Assembly: GCA_017620055.1 (NCBI GenBank)
Contig: JAFZRD010000017.1
Span: 1 to 5,990, forward strand
Reading direction: 5' to 3'
From: Lachnospiraceae bacterium
GTDB taxonomy: Bacteria > Bacillota_A > Clostridia > Lachnospirales > Lachnospiraceae
DNA: 5,990 nt
Both the position numbers and the translations under genes were made by a program. Every line of letters starts with the position of its first letter. The stretch's first letter is position 1. The notes below the pieces were generated by a model. The model worked only from the letters and a program-made list of their open reading frames with translations, made no database searches and was not told where the DNA came from. Shown piece by piece: positions 1 through 5,990 of the stretch.

Positions 1-345
1 CTGTTCTATCCGGACCGTCCTTATCTTGCGACAAAGAGAGTGGATCTGTTTGAACTGGCATCTATGACATTCGAGAGGCCTGATCCCGACAGATTCGAGG
101 GATTCAAACATGCAATGACGGCAGCACGCATCGGCGGCAGCATGCCTACCGTGTTCAATGCCGCTAACGAGAGAGCCGTGGCCCTCTTCCTTAAAGGCAG
201 GATCGGCTTTACCGATATAGCGGATCTGATAAAGACCGCAATGGATGAGGCTACGCTTGTAAAGGATCCGACGGTAGACGGGATACTTGACGCCGAAAAG
301 GCGGCAACAGAGAGTGTTGACAGACACGCGGGAGATATAAGTTGA
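1..345 (+). CDS. dxr: 1-deoxy-D-xylulose 5-phosphate reductoisomerase, C-terminal part (5' end outside window)
   Basis: This is the last 114 codons of a gene entering from the left in frame 1, ending at TGA 343-345. The enzyme converts 1-deoxy-D-xylulose 5-phosphate to 2-C-methyl-D-erythritol 4-phosphate with NADPH, in the cytoplasmic non-mevalonate isoprenoid pathway. The visible part is the C-terminal helical domain. It starts LFYPDRPYLATKRVDL, followed by a 'SMTFERPDPDRFEGFKHA' stretch and the family hallmark GGSMPTVFNAANERAV, then 'GRIGFTDIADLI'. The full protein is normally about 380-400 residues, so roughly 70 percent lies upstream. The GTG at 40 is an internal codon, not a start, because family similarity continues upstream of it to base 1. 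Its stop overlaps the next start by four bases. In many firmicutes the order is cdsA-dxr-rseP, which supports both calls. The catalytic and metal-binding residues are outside the window. Confidence 0.93.
   Translation: MFYPDRPYLATKRVDLFELASMTFERPDPDRFEGFKHAMTAARIGGSMPTVFNAANERAVALFLKGRIGFTDIADLIKTAMDEATLVKDPTVDGILDAEKAATESVDRHAGDIS
330..334 (+). promoter_or_regulatory. Ribosome binding site for rseP
   Basis: GGGAG lies inside the end of dxr, seven bases before the TTG at 342. It decides the start of the protease gene: no ATG or GTG is placed suitably, and the TTG puts the catalytic HEMGH motif at residue 17, the usual distance from the N-terminus in this family. Confidence 0.6.
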
Positions 346-1409
346 AGATACTCATAGGTATATTCATACTGGCTGTGATCGTATTTGTCCATGAGATGGG
401 GCATTTCCTGATCGCCAGACTGAACGGGATAGAGGTTGTCGAGTTCACGGTCGGTTTCGGACCGAAGATCGCCGGGTGGACGACAAAGCATGGGACAAAG
501 ATATCGCTGCGCGTGATAATGCTCGGCGCCGCCTGTGTATTTGATGATCTTGATGTTGACAGGGGTGACGAGGACTTTGCTTCGATCATAGCAAATTCGG
601 CGTTCAGAAAAGCAAATGTATGGTCGAGGATCGCAACGACCGTTGCCGGACCGTTCTTCAACCTGCTTCTTGCGTTCATACTCGGTCTGTTCCTGATGAA
701 CTACATCGACATACCGTCAACGAAGATACTTCATGTAGATCCCGCAGGTGCAGCATACGAAGCGGGTATACGGGACGGAGATACGATCATCAGTGTCAAC
801 CACAGCAGGTGTTACCTGTATCCCGAAGTCTCCACCGCGGTGGAACTCGGTTACGGCAAACCGCTCACGATAGTATACGAACACGAGGGAAAGCGTGTTA
901 AGGCCGAAGTCATTCCGAAGATGAACGAGGAGTACGGACGGTTCATGATCGGAGTCGAGTTCGGCGGATACGAGGAGCCTCCGAAAGGACCTGTCCAGAT
1001 AATAAGGTCGAGTTATCTGTATGTCCGCTATATGGTCAAGATGACGTTCTCGAGCTTCAGGATGCTCTTCTCGGGTCAGGCCAAGGTCTCGGAACTTGCC
1101 GGTCCCGTCGGTGCGGTCGAGATAGTCGGCGATGAGTATGACAGTGCCAAAGAGATAGGCTTGACGGCCGTTGTCGTCAGCATGCTCAACATCGCACTGC
1201 TTCTGTCGGCCAACATCGGAATCGTCAACCTGTTCCCGATCCCCGCATTTGACGGAGGAAAGCTCCTGTTCCTGATATACGAGGCGATCAGAGGCAAGCC
1301 CGCGAGCAGCAAAGTGGAAGGCACGATACAGCTTATCGGGGTGGGACTCCTGCTGGTACTTCTGGTAGTGATCATGTACAATGACATAGCAAGGATCTTC
1401 ATGGGATGA
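342..1409 (+). CDS. rseP: RseP/SpoIVFB-type site-2 intramembrane zinc metalloprotease with one PDZ domain
   Basis: A complete 355-residue membrane protease. The family cleaves membrane-bound regulators, such as anti-sigma factors, or signal-peptide remnants after a first cut outside the membrane. The first transmembrane helix (about residues 3-25) carries the zinc motif HEMGH at 17-21. A reentrant-loop segment follows (SLRVIMLGAACVF, 55-67). The second membrane segment begins at AGPFFNLLLAF (102-112). A single PDZ-like domain spans about 125-195 (DPAGAAYEAGIRDGDTIISV). AGPVGAVEIV is at 253-262. The second active-site motif, NLFPIPAFDGG, is at 296-306, with D304 as the expected third zinc ligand. 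A last hydrophobic helix is at about 330-346. Length and single PDZ fit Gram-positive members. The TTG start overlaps the dxr stop, implying translational coupling. The strong terminator downstream ends this unit. Family is certain from both motifs; the substrate is unknown. Confidence 0.93.
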   Translation: MKILIGIFILAVIVFVHEMGHFLIARLNGIEVVEFTVGFGPKIAGWTTKHGTKISLRVIMLGAACVFDDLDVDRGDEDFASIIANSAFRKANVWSRIATTVAGPFFNLLLAFILGLFLMNYIDIPSTKILHVDPAGAAYEAGIRDGDTIISVNHSRCYLYPEVSTAVELGYGKPLTIVYEHEGKRVKAEVIPKMNEEYGRFMIGVEFGGYEEPPKGPVQIIRSSYLYVRYMVKMTFSSFRMLFSGQAKVSELAGPVGAVEIVGDEYDSAKEIGLTAVVVSMLNIALLLSANIGIVNLFPIPAFDGGKLLFLIYEAIRGKPASSKVEGTIQLIGVGLLLVLLVVIMYNDIARIFMG

Positions 1410-1455
1410 TAAGACAACTCATCAGGAAAAAATAAGACCGTTTGGCAATATGAAC

Positions 1456-1495
1456 AAAACACCGGTATCCGCATCTGTCGGATATCGGTGTTTTT
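1456..1495 (+). terminator. Intrinsic terminator after rseP
   Basis: A 16-bp hairpin: left arm AAAACACCGGTATCCG (1456-1471), 7-base loop (1472-1478), right arm CGGATATCGGTGTTTT (1479-1494). It has one G-U pair and runs directly into a T run (1491-1495). It lies 46 bases after the rseP stop, so it separates the dxr-rseP unit from the kinase operon. The A run at the left arm might allow some termination of opposite-strand transcription, but no convergent gene is present. Confidence 0.92.
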
Positions 1496-1580
1496 GTATA
1501 ACAATAACACCTCATATCGGCTTCGGACACATGTTATATCACGGGTGTTTCCGAAAACGTGTAGAAAAAAACTTTGTATA

Positions 1581-1609
1581 TTGACCCCGGATCGTCCCGG
1601 GGTTATCTT
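1581..1609 (+). promoter_or_regulatory. Candidate sigma-A promoter of the kinase operon
   Basis: TTGACC (1581-1586, five of six matches to TTGACA) and TATCTT (1604-1609, four of six to TATAAT) are separated by exactly 17 bases. They lie downstream of the rseP terminator and upstream of the kinase gene. Transcription would start near 1616, leaving a leader of about 26 bases that still contains the ribosome binding site. No extended -10 TGn is present, so it may be weak or activator-dependent. The call rests on consensus matching only. Confidence 0.45.
1584..1603. repeat. GC-rich dyad between the -35 and -10 boxes
   Basis: ACCCCGG (1584-1590) and CCGGGGT (1597-1603) form a perfect 7-bp inverted repeat with a 6-base centre. 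It fills almost the whole spacer of the candidate promoter. The placement suits an operator bound by a dimeric regulator. If the real start is upstream, it would be a leader hairpin instead; it has no T run after it, so it is not a terminator. Confidence 0.5.
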
Positions 1610-1628
1610 GTGGTCATCTACCGTTTTC

Positions 1629-1633
1629 GGAGG
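1629..1633 (+). promoter_or_regulatory. Ribosome binding site for the kinase gene
   Basis: GGAGG, part of GGAGGAGAG, sits eight bases before the TTG at 1642. It supports this TTG: the next in-frame methionine is residue 45, inside the ATP-binding part of the kinase domain, so a later start would destroy the enzyme. Confidence 0.7.
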
Positions 1634-1641
1634 AGAGATCA

Positions 1642-3123
1642 TTGGGTAAAACATCCGTGTTTGAAAAAGGAACATTCGTCAACGGACGTTATGAAGTGCA
1701 GAGTGTGATCGGTTCGGGAGGCACGAGCTGTGTATATCTTGTTGCCGACCGTCATATAGGAAGATCGCTTGCGATGAAGGTCATGGACGCCGGAAAACTG
1801 GGGGCACTGCGGTTCGCACGAAGTGAGATCGAATCGCTCCGATGCGTGAAGTTCCCGCTGTTTCCCGCCATACATGACGCGTTCTGCGACGGAAAGAATA
1901 TCTATATACTGAGTGAATACGTAAAGGGAACGCTGCTGTCACAGATGTGTAAGGATAAGGGACTTTCCAGGGACAGGAGCCTTGCGATAGCACAGCATAT
2001 ATGCGAGGCACTCGATTATCTTCATACGATGCCGCGCCCGCTCCTGTACCTGGATCTCAAGCCCGAGAACATCATCATATCCGATGACGGACTGCCACAC
2101 CTGATAGACTTCGGAATAGCGGGATGGCTTGCCGCAAGGCATATCCCGGTAGGAACGAGAGGGTATTCACCCCCGGAGCAGTATCTGCCCGGTACCGGGA
2201 TGGATGCAAGGACGGACATATTTGCACTCGGGATGACGTACTTCTGCATCAGGTGCGGCAAGCCGCCCGACCCGGATATCGATACCGCTTTACGCAATAT
2301 CAGTCATTCAAGAATACTTGGCTTATCGGAAAAATCATTTCTTAAAAGGTGCTGTGCACCGGTGGTGGATGAAAGATATTCCACCGCCCGCGAAGTAATA
2401 AAACAGATCAGACATATCAGATCGATCCCTGACAGAATAAAGAAACGGGTAACGATAGCCGCGACAGCCGCGGGAATCGTGATCTGCGCCGCTTGGGGCG
2501 CAAAGAAAGCATATACGTACATAAGGGCACAAAGGAGTGCCCGGGATCTTGTGCTTGCCGCCACGGAGCACATGGAGGAAGGAGAGTACACCCCGGAAGG
2601 GATAGGGATCATCAAAGCGTGCATACAAACCGGCGAACTGTCCGAGGACATCGAGCAGGAGTTCATATTCGAGGTGGCGGTCAATTCCATGCTGATCGCC
2701 GGAGACTATCGGACCGCGGCAATGTATTTTGCAAAGCTCGACCCGGATAAGTATCCGGAAGCCGCCGATTATATCGAACTGTGCACGATCCAGAACGGAT
2801 TCGAATACGATGCCGGGCATGCCATGACCGTGATCGGGAAGCTGTACGGAGACATTGTCAGAAGGGCTCCGTCAAAGATGAAATACGAGAACCTGATATT
2901 TATCGCGGGGTGTTTTGAAAACTGCGATCCGGATCCTCTGGAGGGGACCGCAAAGGCGTTGTCGGTACTGACTCTTGAAAGGGAGGAACTGGAAGACGTT
3001 GAGGGGCAGGACACGGAGCTGGCCGGTATAAGAGACAGGGTTGATGAACTCATAGATGTCAAAAAGAGGCGTATAGCCGCAAGAAAAAAGATGATAGGAG
3101 AGAGTGATGAAAAGAAGAAATAA
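1642..3123 (+). CDS. Membrane-linked Ser/Thr protein kinase with unassigned C-terminal region
   Basis: A 493-residue protein with an N-terminal Hanks-type kinase domain at about residues 15-258. Visible motifs: glycine-rich loop [10 protein letters not shown] (23-32), ATP-anchoring lysine K46 in AMKV, helix-C glutamate E62 or E64, catalytic loop YLDLKPEN (136-143) with D138, K140 and N143, DFG (156-158), the GTRGYSPPE segment (171-179) and D192 in TDIFALG. All residues needed for phosphotransfer are present. However, the usual His-Arg of HRD is Tyr-Leu, making it a non-RD kinase. A single hydrophobic stretch (about 269-286) follows. The remaining 207 residues are charged and mostly helical, with TPR-like [15 protein letters not shown] (353-367) and a Lys/Glu-rich end (445-493). 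They carry no PASTA repeats. The kinase half is probably cytoplasmic. Basic residues on both sides of the span leave the side of the C-terminal half uncertain. The gene heads the operon after its own promoter and overlaps the next gene by 17 bases. Substrate unknown. Confidence 0.9.
   Translation: MGKTSVFEKGTFVNGRYEVQSVIGSGGTSCVYLVADRHIGRSLAMKVMDAGKLGALRFARSEIESLRCVKFPLFPAIHDAFCDGKNIYILSEYVKGTLLSQMCKDKGLSRDRSLAIAQHICEALDYLHTMPRPLLYLDLKPENIIISDDGLPHLIDFGIAGWLAARHIPVGTRGYSPPEQYLPGTGMDARTDIFALGMTYFCIRCGKPPDPDIDTALRNISHSRILGLSEKSFLKRCCAPVVDERYSTAREVIKQIRHIRSIPDRIKKRVTIAATAAGIVICAAWGAKKAYTYIRAQRSARDLVLAATEHMEEGEYTPEGIGIIKACIQTGELSEDIEQEFIFEVAVNSMLIAGDYRTAAMYFAKLDPDKYPEAADYIELCTIQNGFEYDAGHAMTVIGKLYGDIVRRAPSKMKYENLIFIAGCFENCDPDPLEGTAKALSVLTLEREELEDVEGQDTELAGIRDRVDELIDVKKRRIAARKKMIGESDEKKK
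3096..3100 (+). promoter_or_regulatory. Ribosome binding site deciding the start of the stalked Ig-protein gene
   Basis: AGGAG lies inside the kinase gene, six bases before ATG 3107 but only three before the in-frame GTG 3104. The spacing favours the ATG. Confidence 0.6.
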
Positions 3124-4972
3124 CAGACGTGCCGCATCATTGATGACAGCATTTATCATATTTGTCGGATCGATCGTAAGCCTTCCGTCATATGTGTTCG
3201 CGGAGGACTATATCAGACCGAATTCGGAAGCGCTTTCCGAGGACAGGACATACATAAGGGAGAAGTATTACCCGCAAATGACATACGACTCGAGGATAAG
3301 CGGAAACGTATCCGTTCAGAAACTGCCGGCTGTACTCAAGTATGCCGAAGCCGTATGGTTTGATGAGCCCAAGGTCGAAGGATGTGCATACTGTCAGAGC
3401 GCTGCAAACAGCTCGTATTACGGAGCCAGGATATGGATAGAAAAGAGCAACGGGCAGGTTGTGGCAGGATCGGGTTATCAGCTCGTGGATATCGGGAACC
3501 AGGACTTCGACACAGGAATGATATGTCTTGAGATAGTGCATAAGCCGGGAGATTACTGTAATTACTGCGGGAGAAGACTCGGAGAAGTAGTGACAGTTGA
3601 AGGACTGACCATCAAAAAGAGGCTGATCACTTATATAAGACAGCCCGTGTCACAGACAACGAATGCCGGGGGGACGGTCCAGTTCGAGGTCGTCGCAAAG
3701 TACGACGGTCCGTACAAATGGCTCAGAAACGATGACGGGGAATGGAAAGAATTGAACGAAGGCTACGGTGTAGCCGGAGAAAAATATACGGGAACGAATT
3801 CGAACAGGCTGACTATCCAGAACGTAGGTCAGGCCCTGAACGGAAAACAGTACAGATGCAGACTTGTCGGAGGCTGGGAATATCCGGCGTACACGGACAT
3901 TGCGTCGGTCACGGTAATATCACCGACACCGACACCGACGCCAACGCCCACACCTACACCTACGCCGACACCTACACCGACGCCGACGCCAACGCCGACA
4001 CCTACGCCTACGCCGACGCCAACGCCGACACCAACACCAACGCCAACTCCCACGCCGTCGCCGACGGCTGCACCGATAAAACCCGGAGGCGGAGGAGGCG
4101 GCGGTTACAGCCCCAGTTCATCGTCAACGGCGTACCCGGGATCTTCAGGCGGGACATCCGCATCATCCGGCACGAGCAACAAACCGGGACGATCATCGTC
4201 GACAAGTGAGGTTTCAGGCCCGGGGGACAGTTCGTACAGCGGCTCCATAACAGCGGGAGCAGCATCGGGAAACAATCCCGGGATCACACTTGGAGGCTCG
4301 GGTTCGGCCGGTGGGTCAAACACACAAAAGAGCGGCCAGGGATCGACAAACGGCGGAAGAGGGGCGTCTTCTTCCGGTACTTCAAGAACATCAGCAACAA
4401 CAAGCACGAGTTCGAGGCTGGCCGGAAAGAATACCGTGCTGAAGAACGGGATACTGTATATCGTGGATGACGATCAGACGCTTGTTCCGGCTTCGGAAGC
4501 TGCGGATGATAACAATGAATCCGTTGAACAGACAGAGGAGGAATCGCAGTATGCGGCGTCGGATCTTGCGCTGGAAGGGCAGCTTCACGGACAGAGCCTC
4601 GAGAAGGGCTTCTGGTCGAGCATACCGGGATACATAACGATAATCGGTATCGCACTTCTCCTGCTCCTGCTCGCACTGTTCTTCCTGTTCTTCGGGGTCA
4701 TAGTCATGGGAGAGGTAGAGGAACATGACGAAGTATTCGAACTGTGCTCGATCAGACTGATGACGCGACGGTCAGGTAGCTGGTGCGTCAACCTCGGGAA
4801 TGCGTTTGACGAAAATGCCGTGGTTAAGCTCAGGATAGGAGTGCTGTTTGCGGTCATATTCGACGGATGGGATATCATCGGATACGCAAAAGGAATGTAT
4901 GAGGGAGAAGTTACGGGTGCAGCGGTGCAGAACATGCTCATGCACCGGAAGAACGTCAGGAGGAGTGTATGA
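3107..4972 (+). CDS. Exported Ig-like protein with Pro-Thr stalk, one membrane span and cytoplasmic tail
   Basis: A 621-residue protein, not matched to a named family. Residues 1-32 are a signal peptide (KRRNNRR start, hydrophobic core, likely cleavage after VFA). Residues 33-165 form an unassigned domain with two CxxC pairs, C93/C96 and C151/C154, which suggests metal binding or disulfides. Residues about 172-270 look like an Ig-like domain: W205 in YKWLRN and the Y-x-C of QYRC (C251) are present, but the usual first cysteine is replaced. Residues 273-320 are 24 Pro-Thr/Ser pairs, then seven glycines (327-333) and a Ser/Gly/Thr-rich linker to about 436. A short possible beta segment (437-461) and an acidic stretch (464-480) precede a transmembrane helix (510-533). 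The last 88 residues (534-621) form a compact-looking tail expected in the cytoplasm. There is no LPxTG sorting signal. It overlaps the kinase gene by 17 bases and the next gene by four. A surface adhesin or sensor linked to the kinase is plausible. Confidence 0.85.
   Translation: MKRRNNRRAASLMTAFIIFVGSIVSLPSYVFAEDYIRPNSEALSEDRTYIREKYYPQMTYDSRISGNVSVQKLPAVLKYAEAVWFDEPKVEGCAYCQSAANSSYYGARIWIEKSNGQVVAGSGYQLVDIGNQDFDTGMICLEIVHKPGDYCNYCGRRLGEVVTVEGLTIKKRLITYIRQPVSQTTNAGGTVQFEVVAKYDGPYKWLRNDDGEWKELNEGYGVAGEKYTGTNSNRLTIQNVGQALNGKQYRCRLVGGWEYPAYTDIASVTVISPTPTPTPTPTPTPTPTPTPTPTPTPTPTPTPTPTPTPTPTPTPTPSPTAAPIKPGGGGGGGYSPSSSSTAYPGSSGGTSASSGTSNKPGRSSSTSEVSGPGDSSYSGSITAGAASGNNPGITLGGSGSAGGSNTQKSGQGSTNGGRGASSSGTSRTSATTSTSSRLAGKNTVLKNGILYIVDDDQTLVPASEAADDNNESVEQTEEESQYAASDLALEGQLHGQSLEKGFWSSIPGYITIIGIALLLLLLALFFLFFGVIVMGEVEEHDEVFELCSIRLMTRRSGSWCVNLGNAFDENAVVKLRIGVLFAVIFDGWDIIGYAKGMYEGEVTGAAVQNMLMHRKNVRRSV
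3923..4066 (+). repeat. Pro-Thr dipeptide repeat (24 units of 6 bases)
   Basis: 24 consecutive six-base units encode Pro-Thr, with one Pro-Ser as the second-last unit. All four Pro codons and three Thr codons are used, so protein sequence rather than DNA identity is conserved. An exact 23-base stretch recurs at 3980-4002 and 4010-4032, a 30-base period showing that part of the tract grew by duplication. In the protein this is an extended, possibly glycosylated stalk. Confidence 0.95.
4085..4105 (+). repeat. Seven-glycine codon run, GG-rich
   Basis: Seven glycine codons give seven GG pairs separated by single bases. In the protein this is a flexible hinge after the Pro-Thr stalk. The RNA or DNA could form a two-layer G-quadruplex, which is inference. 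Confidence 0.6.
4958..4963 (+). promoter_or_regulatory. Ribosome binding site for the multi-Ig protein gene
   Basis: A full AGGAGG lies five bases before ATG 4969, within the last codons of the preceding gene. It strongly supports this start, which is followed by a clear signal peptide. Confidence 0.75.
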
Positions 4973-5990
4973 AGAAGATCTTATTGATGATAATGACCGT
5001 AACCATGCTCGGCCTTACGCATGTCGATGTACATGCCGAGGAAGAGCCAAAGCTCGCGGTCGATATAGTCTCATATGACGGGAGCAGTGTCGCGATCGCG
5101 GACGGTGTACCGTTCTACACATCGCTTCCGGTCACTTTCACACCGGATGATACAAAAGGAGTGTGCAGTTACAGCATAAGCATAGATAACGGTGAGAACT
5201 TCGGGGGATATGTACGGATGGAGAAAAAAAGCATCACACTCTTTCCCGATGATGCGACAGCACCCGACGGAAAGTGGCGGATCCGGTTCAAAAGCGGTGA
5301 GGAAGACGCGGAGGAGATGATGTCATCCGTTTACGCCATAACCTTTGACAATGTACCGCCGTCAATAGAATTCGAGGATGAGGACGTTGCGGACGGCTGG
5401 CTGACAAATGATACGGAAGCGCACTTTACATTAAACGATGCCGTATCCGGGATCAGCCGTATAATAGCCAGATGCAACGGGTCGGTCATAAAAGAAGAAC
5501 ATTACAGATCGGAGGAGGTCGCAAAGGAGCAAAAGCTTGTCATTCAGCTTAAGGACACAGGGAAGGTGTATAACACCGTTGACATGGAATGCATCGATCT
5601 TGCGGGTAACAGCTGCGTCATTTCGTTTGAATACAGGTTTGACACATCTGTCCCAAAGGTGTCCGTATCCGGGATCGATAATGCCGGTATACTGTCACAT
5701 TCCGGACAACTCGAACTGTGTGCATCGGATGATTCCGATGAAGTGTACATAGACTACGTCATTGAGCGATATGCAGGTGATGAGCTTGTTACAACGGAAG
5801 GGACGAACATGCCCACCGGAACGAAACTGTCATTTGATCGTGACGGAAGATATACCGTCAGAGCATGGGCAACGGACGGTGCCGGAAACAGGTCCGGCGA
5901 GATAAAGAGGGAGTTTGTGATAGACGGGACAGCTCCCGTGATCGAAGTGGAAGGCGTCAGTGAGAGTGCCGATCACAGGGAAGGGGTAAC
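4969..5990 (+). CDS. Exported multi-domain Ig-like repeat protein (3' end outside window)
   Basis: An open frame from ATG 4969 to the window edge, 340 codons without a stop. The ATGA overlap with the previous stop implies translational coupling. Residues 1-23 are a signal peptide (MKKILLMIM start, likely cleavage after VHA). The mature part reads as consecutive beta-sandwich domains of about 95-100 residues, divided by typical linkers: FDNVPPSI (126-133), FDTSVPKV (224-231) and IDGTAPVI (318-325). The second and third domains end with the related D-x-AGN motifs DLAGNS (210-215) and DGAGNRS (303-309). This is the pattern of bacterial Ig-like repeats found in cell-surface proteins. At least three complete domains and the start of a fourth are visible. 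The C-terminal anchor, or any cell-wall or membrane module, is outside the window. A role in adhesion or surface structure with the neighbouring stalked protein is inferred. Confidence 0.85.
   Translation, partial: MKKILLMIMTVTMLGLTHVDVHAEEEPKLAVDIVSYDGSSVAIADGVPFYTSLPVTFTPDDTKGVCSYSISIDNGENFGGYVRMEKKSITLFPDDATAPDGKWRIRFKSGEEDAEEMMSSVYAITFDNVPPSIEFEDEDVADGWLTNDTEAHFTLNDAVSGISRIIARCNGSVIKEEHYRSEEVAKEQKLVIQLKDTGKVYNTVDMECIDLAGNSCVISFEYRFDTSVPKVSVSGIDNAGILSHSGQLELCASDDSDEVYIDYVIERYAGDELVTTEGTNMPTGTKLSFDRDGRYTVRAWATDGAGNRSGEIKREFVIDGTAPVIEVEGVSESADHREGV

Larger units (their letters stand above)
1550..1631. repeat. 10-bp inverted repeat flanking the kinase promoter
   Basis: TCCGAAAACG (1550-1559) is the exact reverse complement of CGTTTTCGGA (1622-1631). 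The arm centres are 72 bases apart, with the candidate promoter between them. The right arm overlaps the GGAGG ribosome binding site (1629-1633); two further G-U pairs (1548-1549 with 1632-1633) would extend an RNA helix over that site. It could be a pair of protein-binding sites. If transcription starts upstream of 1550, it could instead be an RNA structure that hides the ribosome binding site. The repeat is directly visible; any role is inference. Confidence 0.5.

Noticed and set aside
1577..1582. TATATT as a -10 box
   Set aside because: No acceptable -35 box lies 16-18 bases upstream; the TTGACC/TATCTT pair just downstream fits better.
1584..1603. GC-rich hairpin as a second terminator
   Set aside because: The stem is only 7 bp and is followed by TTATCTTG rather than a T run.
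3104..3106. GTG as start of the stalked Ig-protein gene
   Set aside because: Only three bases from AGGAG; the adjacent ATG at 3107 has better spacing.
3829..4053. Opposite-strand open frame encoding a Gly-Val repeat
   Set aside because: It is the mirror of the Pro-Thr repeat (six-base period keeps all frames open), with no ribosome binding site or domain.
3923..4066. Possible CRISPR or minisatellite array
   Set aside because: There are no unique spacers, the unit is six bases, and the frame encodes a clean Pro-Thr run between recognisable protein segments.
3742..4209. Overlapping + strand frame of 155 codons with Asp-Thr/Ala repeats
   Set aside because: Shadow frame created by the same six-base repeat; it lies inside the well-supported Ig-protein gene.
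4622..4708. Sortase-type cell-wall sorting signal in the stalked protein
   Set aside because: There is no LPxTG-like motif before the span, and 88 residues follow it rather than a short basic tail.
5537..5752. 71-codon + strand frame near the right end
   Set aside because: It lies inside the multi-Ig gene in another frame, with no ribosome binding site or recognisable protein features.

Overview
The window looks like part of the chromosome of a low- to mid-GC anaerobic firmicute, most likely a clostridium of the Lachnospiraceae type. The evidence is indirect: a dxr-rseP pair with overlapping ends, a site-2 protease whose membrane-reentrant loop carries a 'GAACVF' variant like the 'GGAC' loops I associate with clostridial RseP, strong purine-rich Shine-Dalgarno sites, TTG start codons, and a taste for PT-repeat and Ig-like exported proteins. 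The genus cannot be fixed from the sequence. All genes lie on the + strand.

Left part (1-1409): the 3' end of dxr (ispC, isoprenoid precursor synthesis), then a complete rseP-like intramembrane protease gene beginning on a TTG that overlaps the dxr stop. A strong intrinsic terminator (1456-1495) closes this housekeeping unit.

Middle (1410-1641): a 232-base intergenic region. After the terminator it holds a plausible sigma-A-type promoter (TTGACC, 17-base spacer, TATCTT). A GC-rich dyad sits between the two boxes. A 10-bp inverted repeat flanks the promoter, and its right arm runs into the ribosome binding site of the next gene.

Right part (1642-5990): three tightly coupled genes that look like one operon running off the window. 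The first encodes a membrane-linked Ser/Thr protein kinase with an atypical catalytic loop and an unassigned C-terminal half. The second encodes an exported protein with two CxxC pairs, one Ig-like domain, a 48-residue Pro-Thr stalk, a Gly/Ser linker, one membrane span and an 88-residue cytoplasmic tail. The third encodes an exported protein made of successive Ig-like domains and is cut by the window end. The overlaps (17 and 4 bases) indicate co-translation.

The most interesting content is this kinase plus two surface proteins. It could be an envelope sensing or adhesion system in which the kinase acts on the cytoplasmic tail of the stalked protein. That role is inference; the sequence shows only the architecture and linkage.
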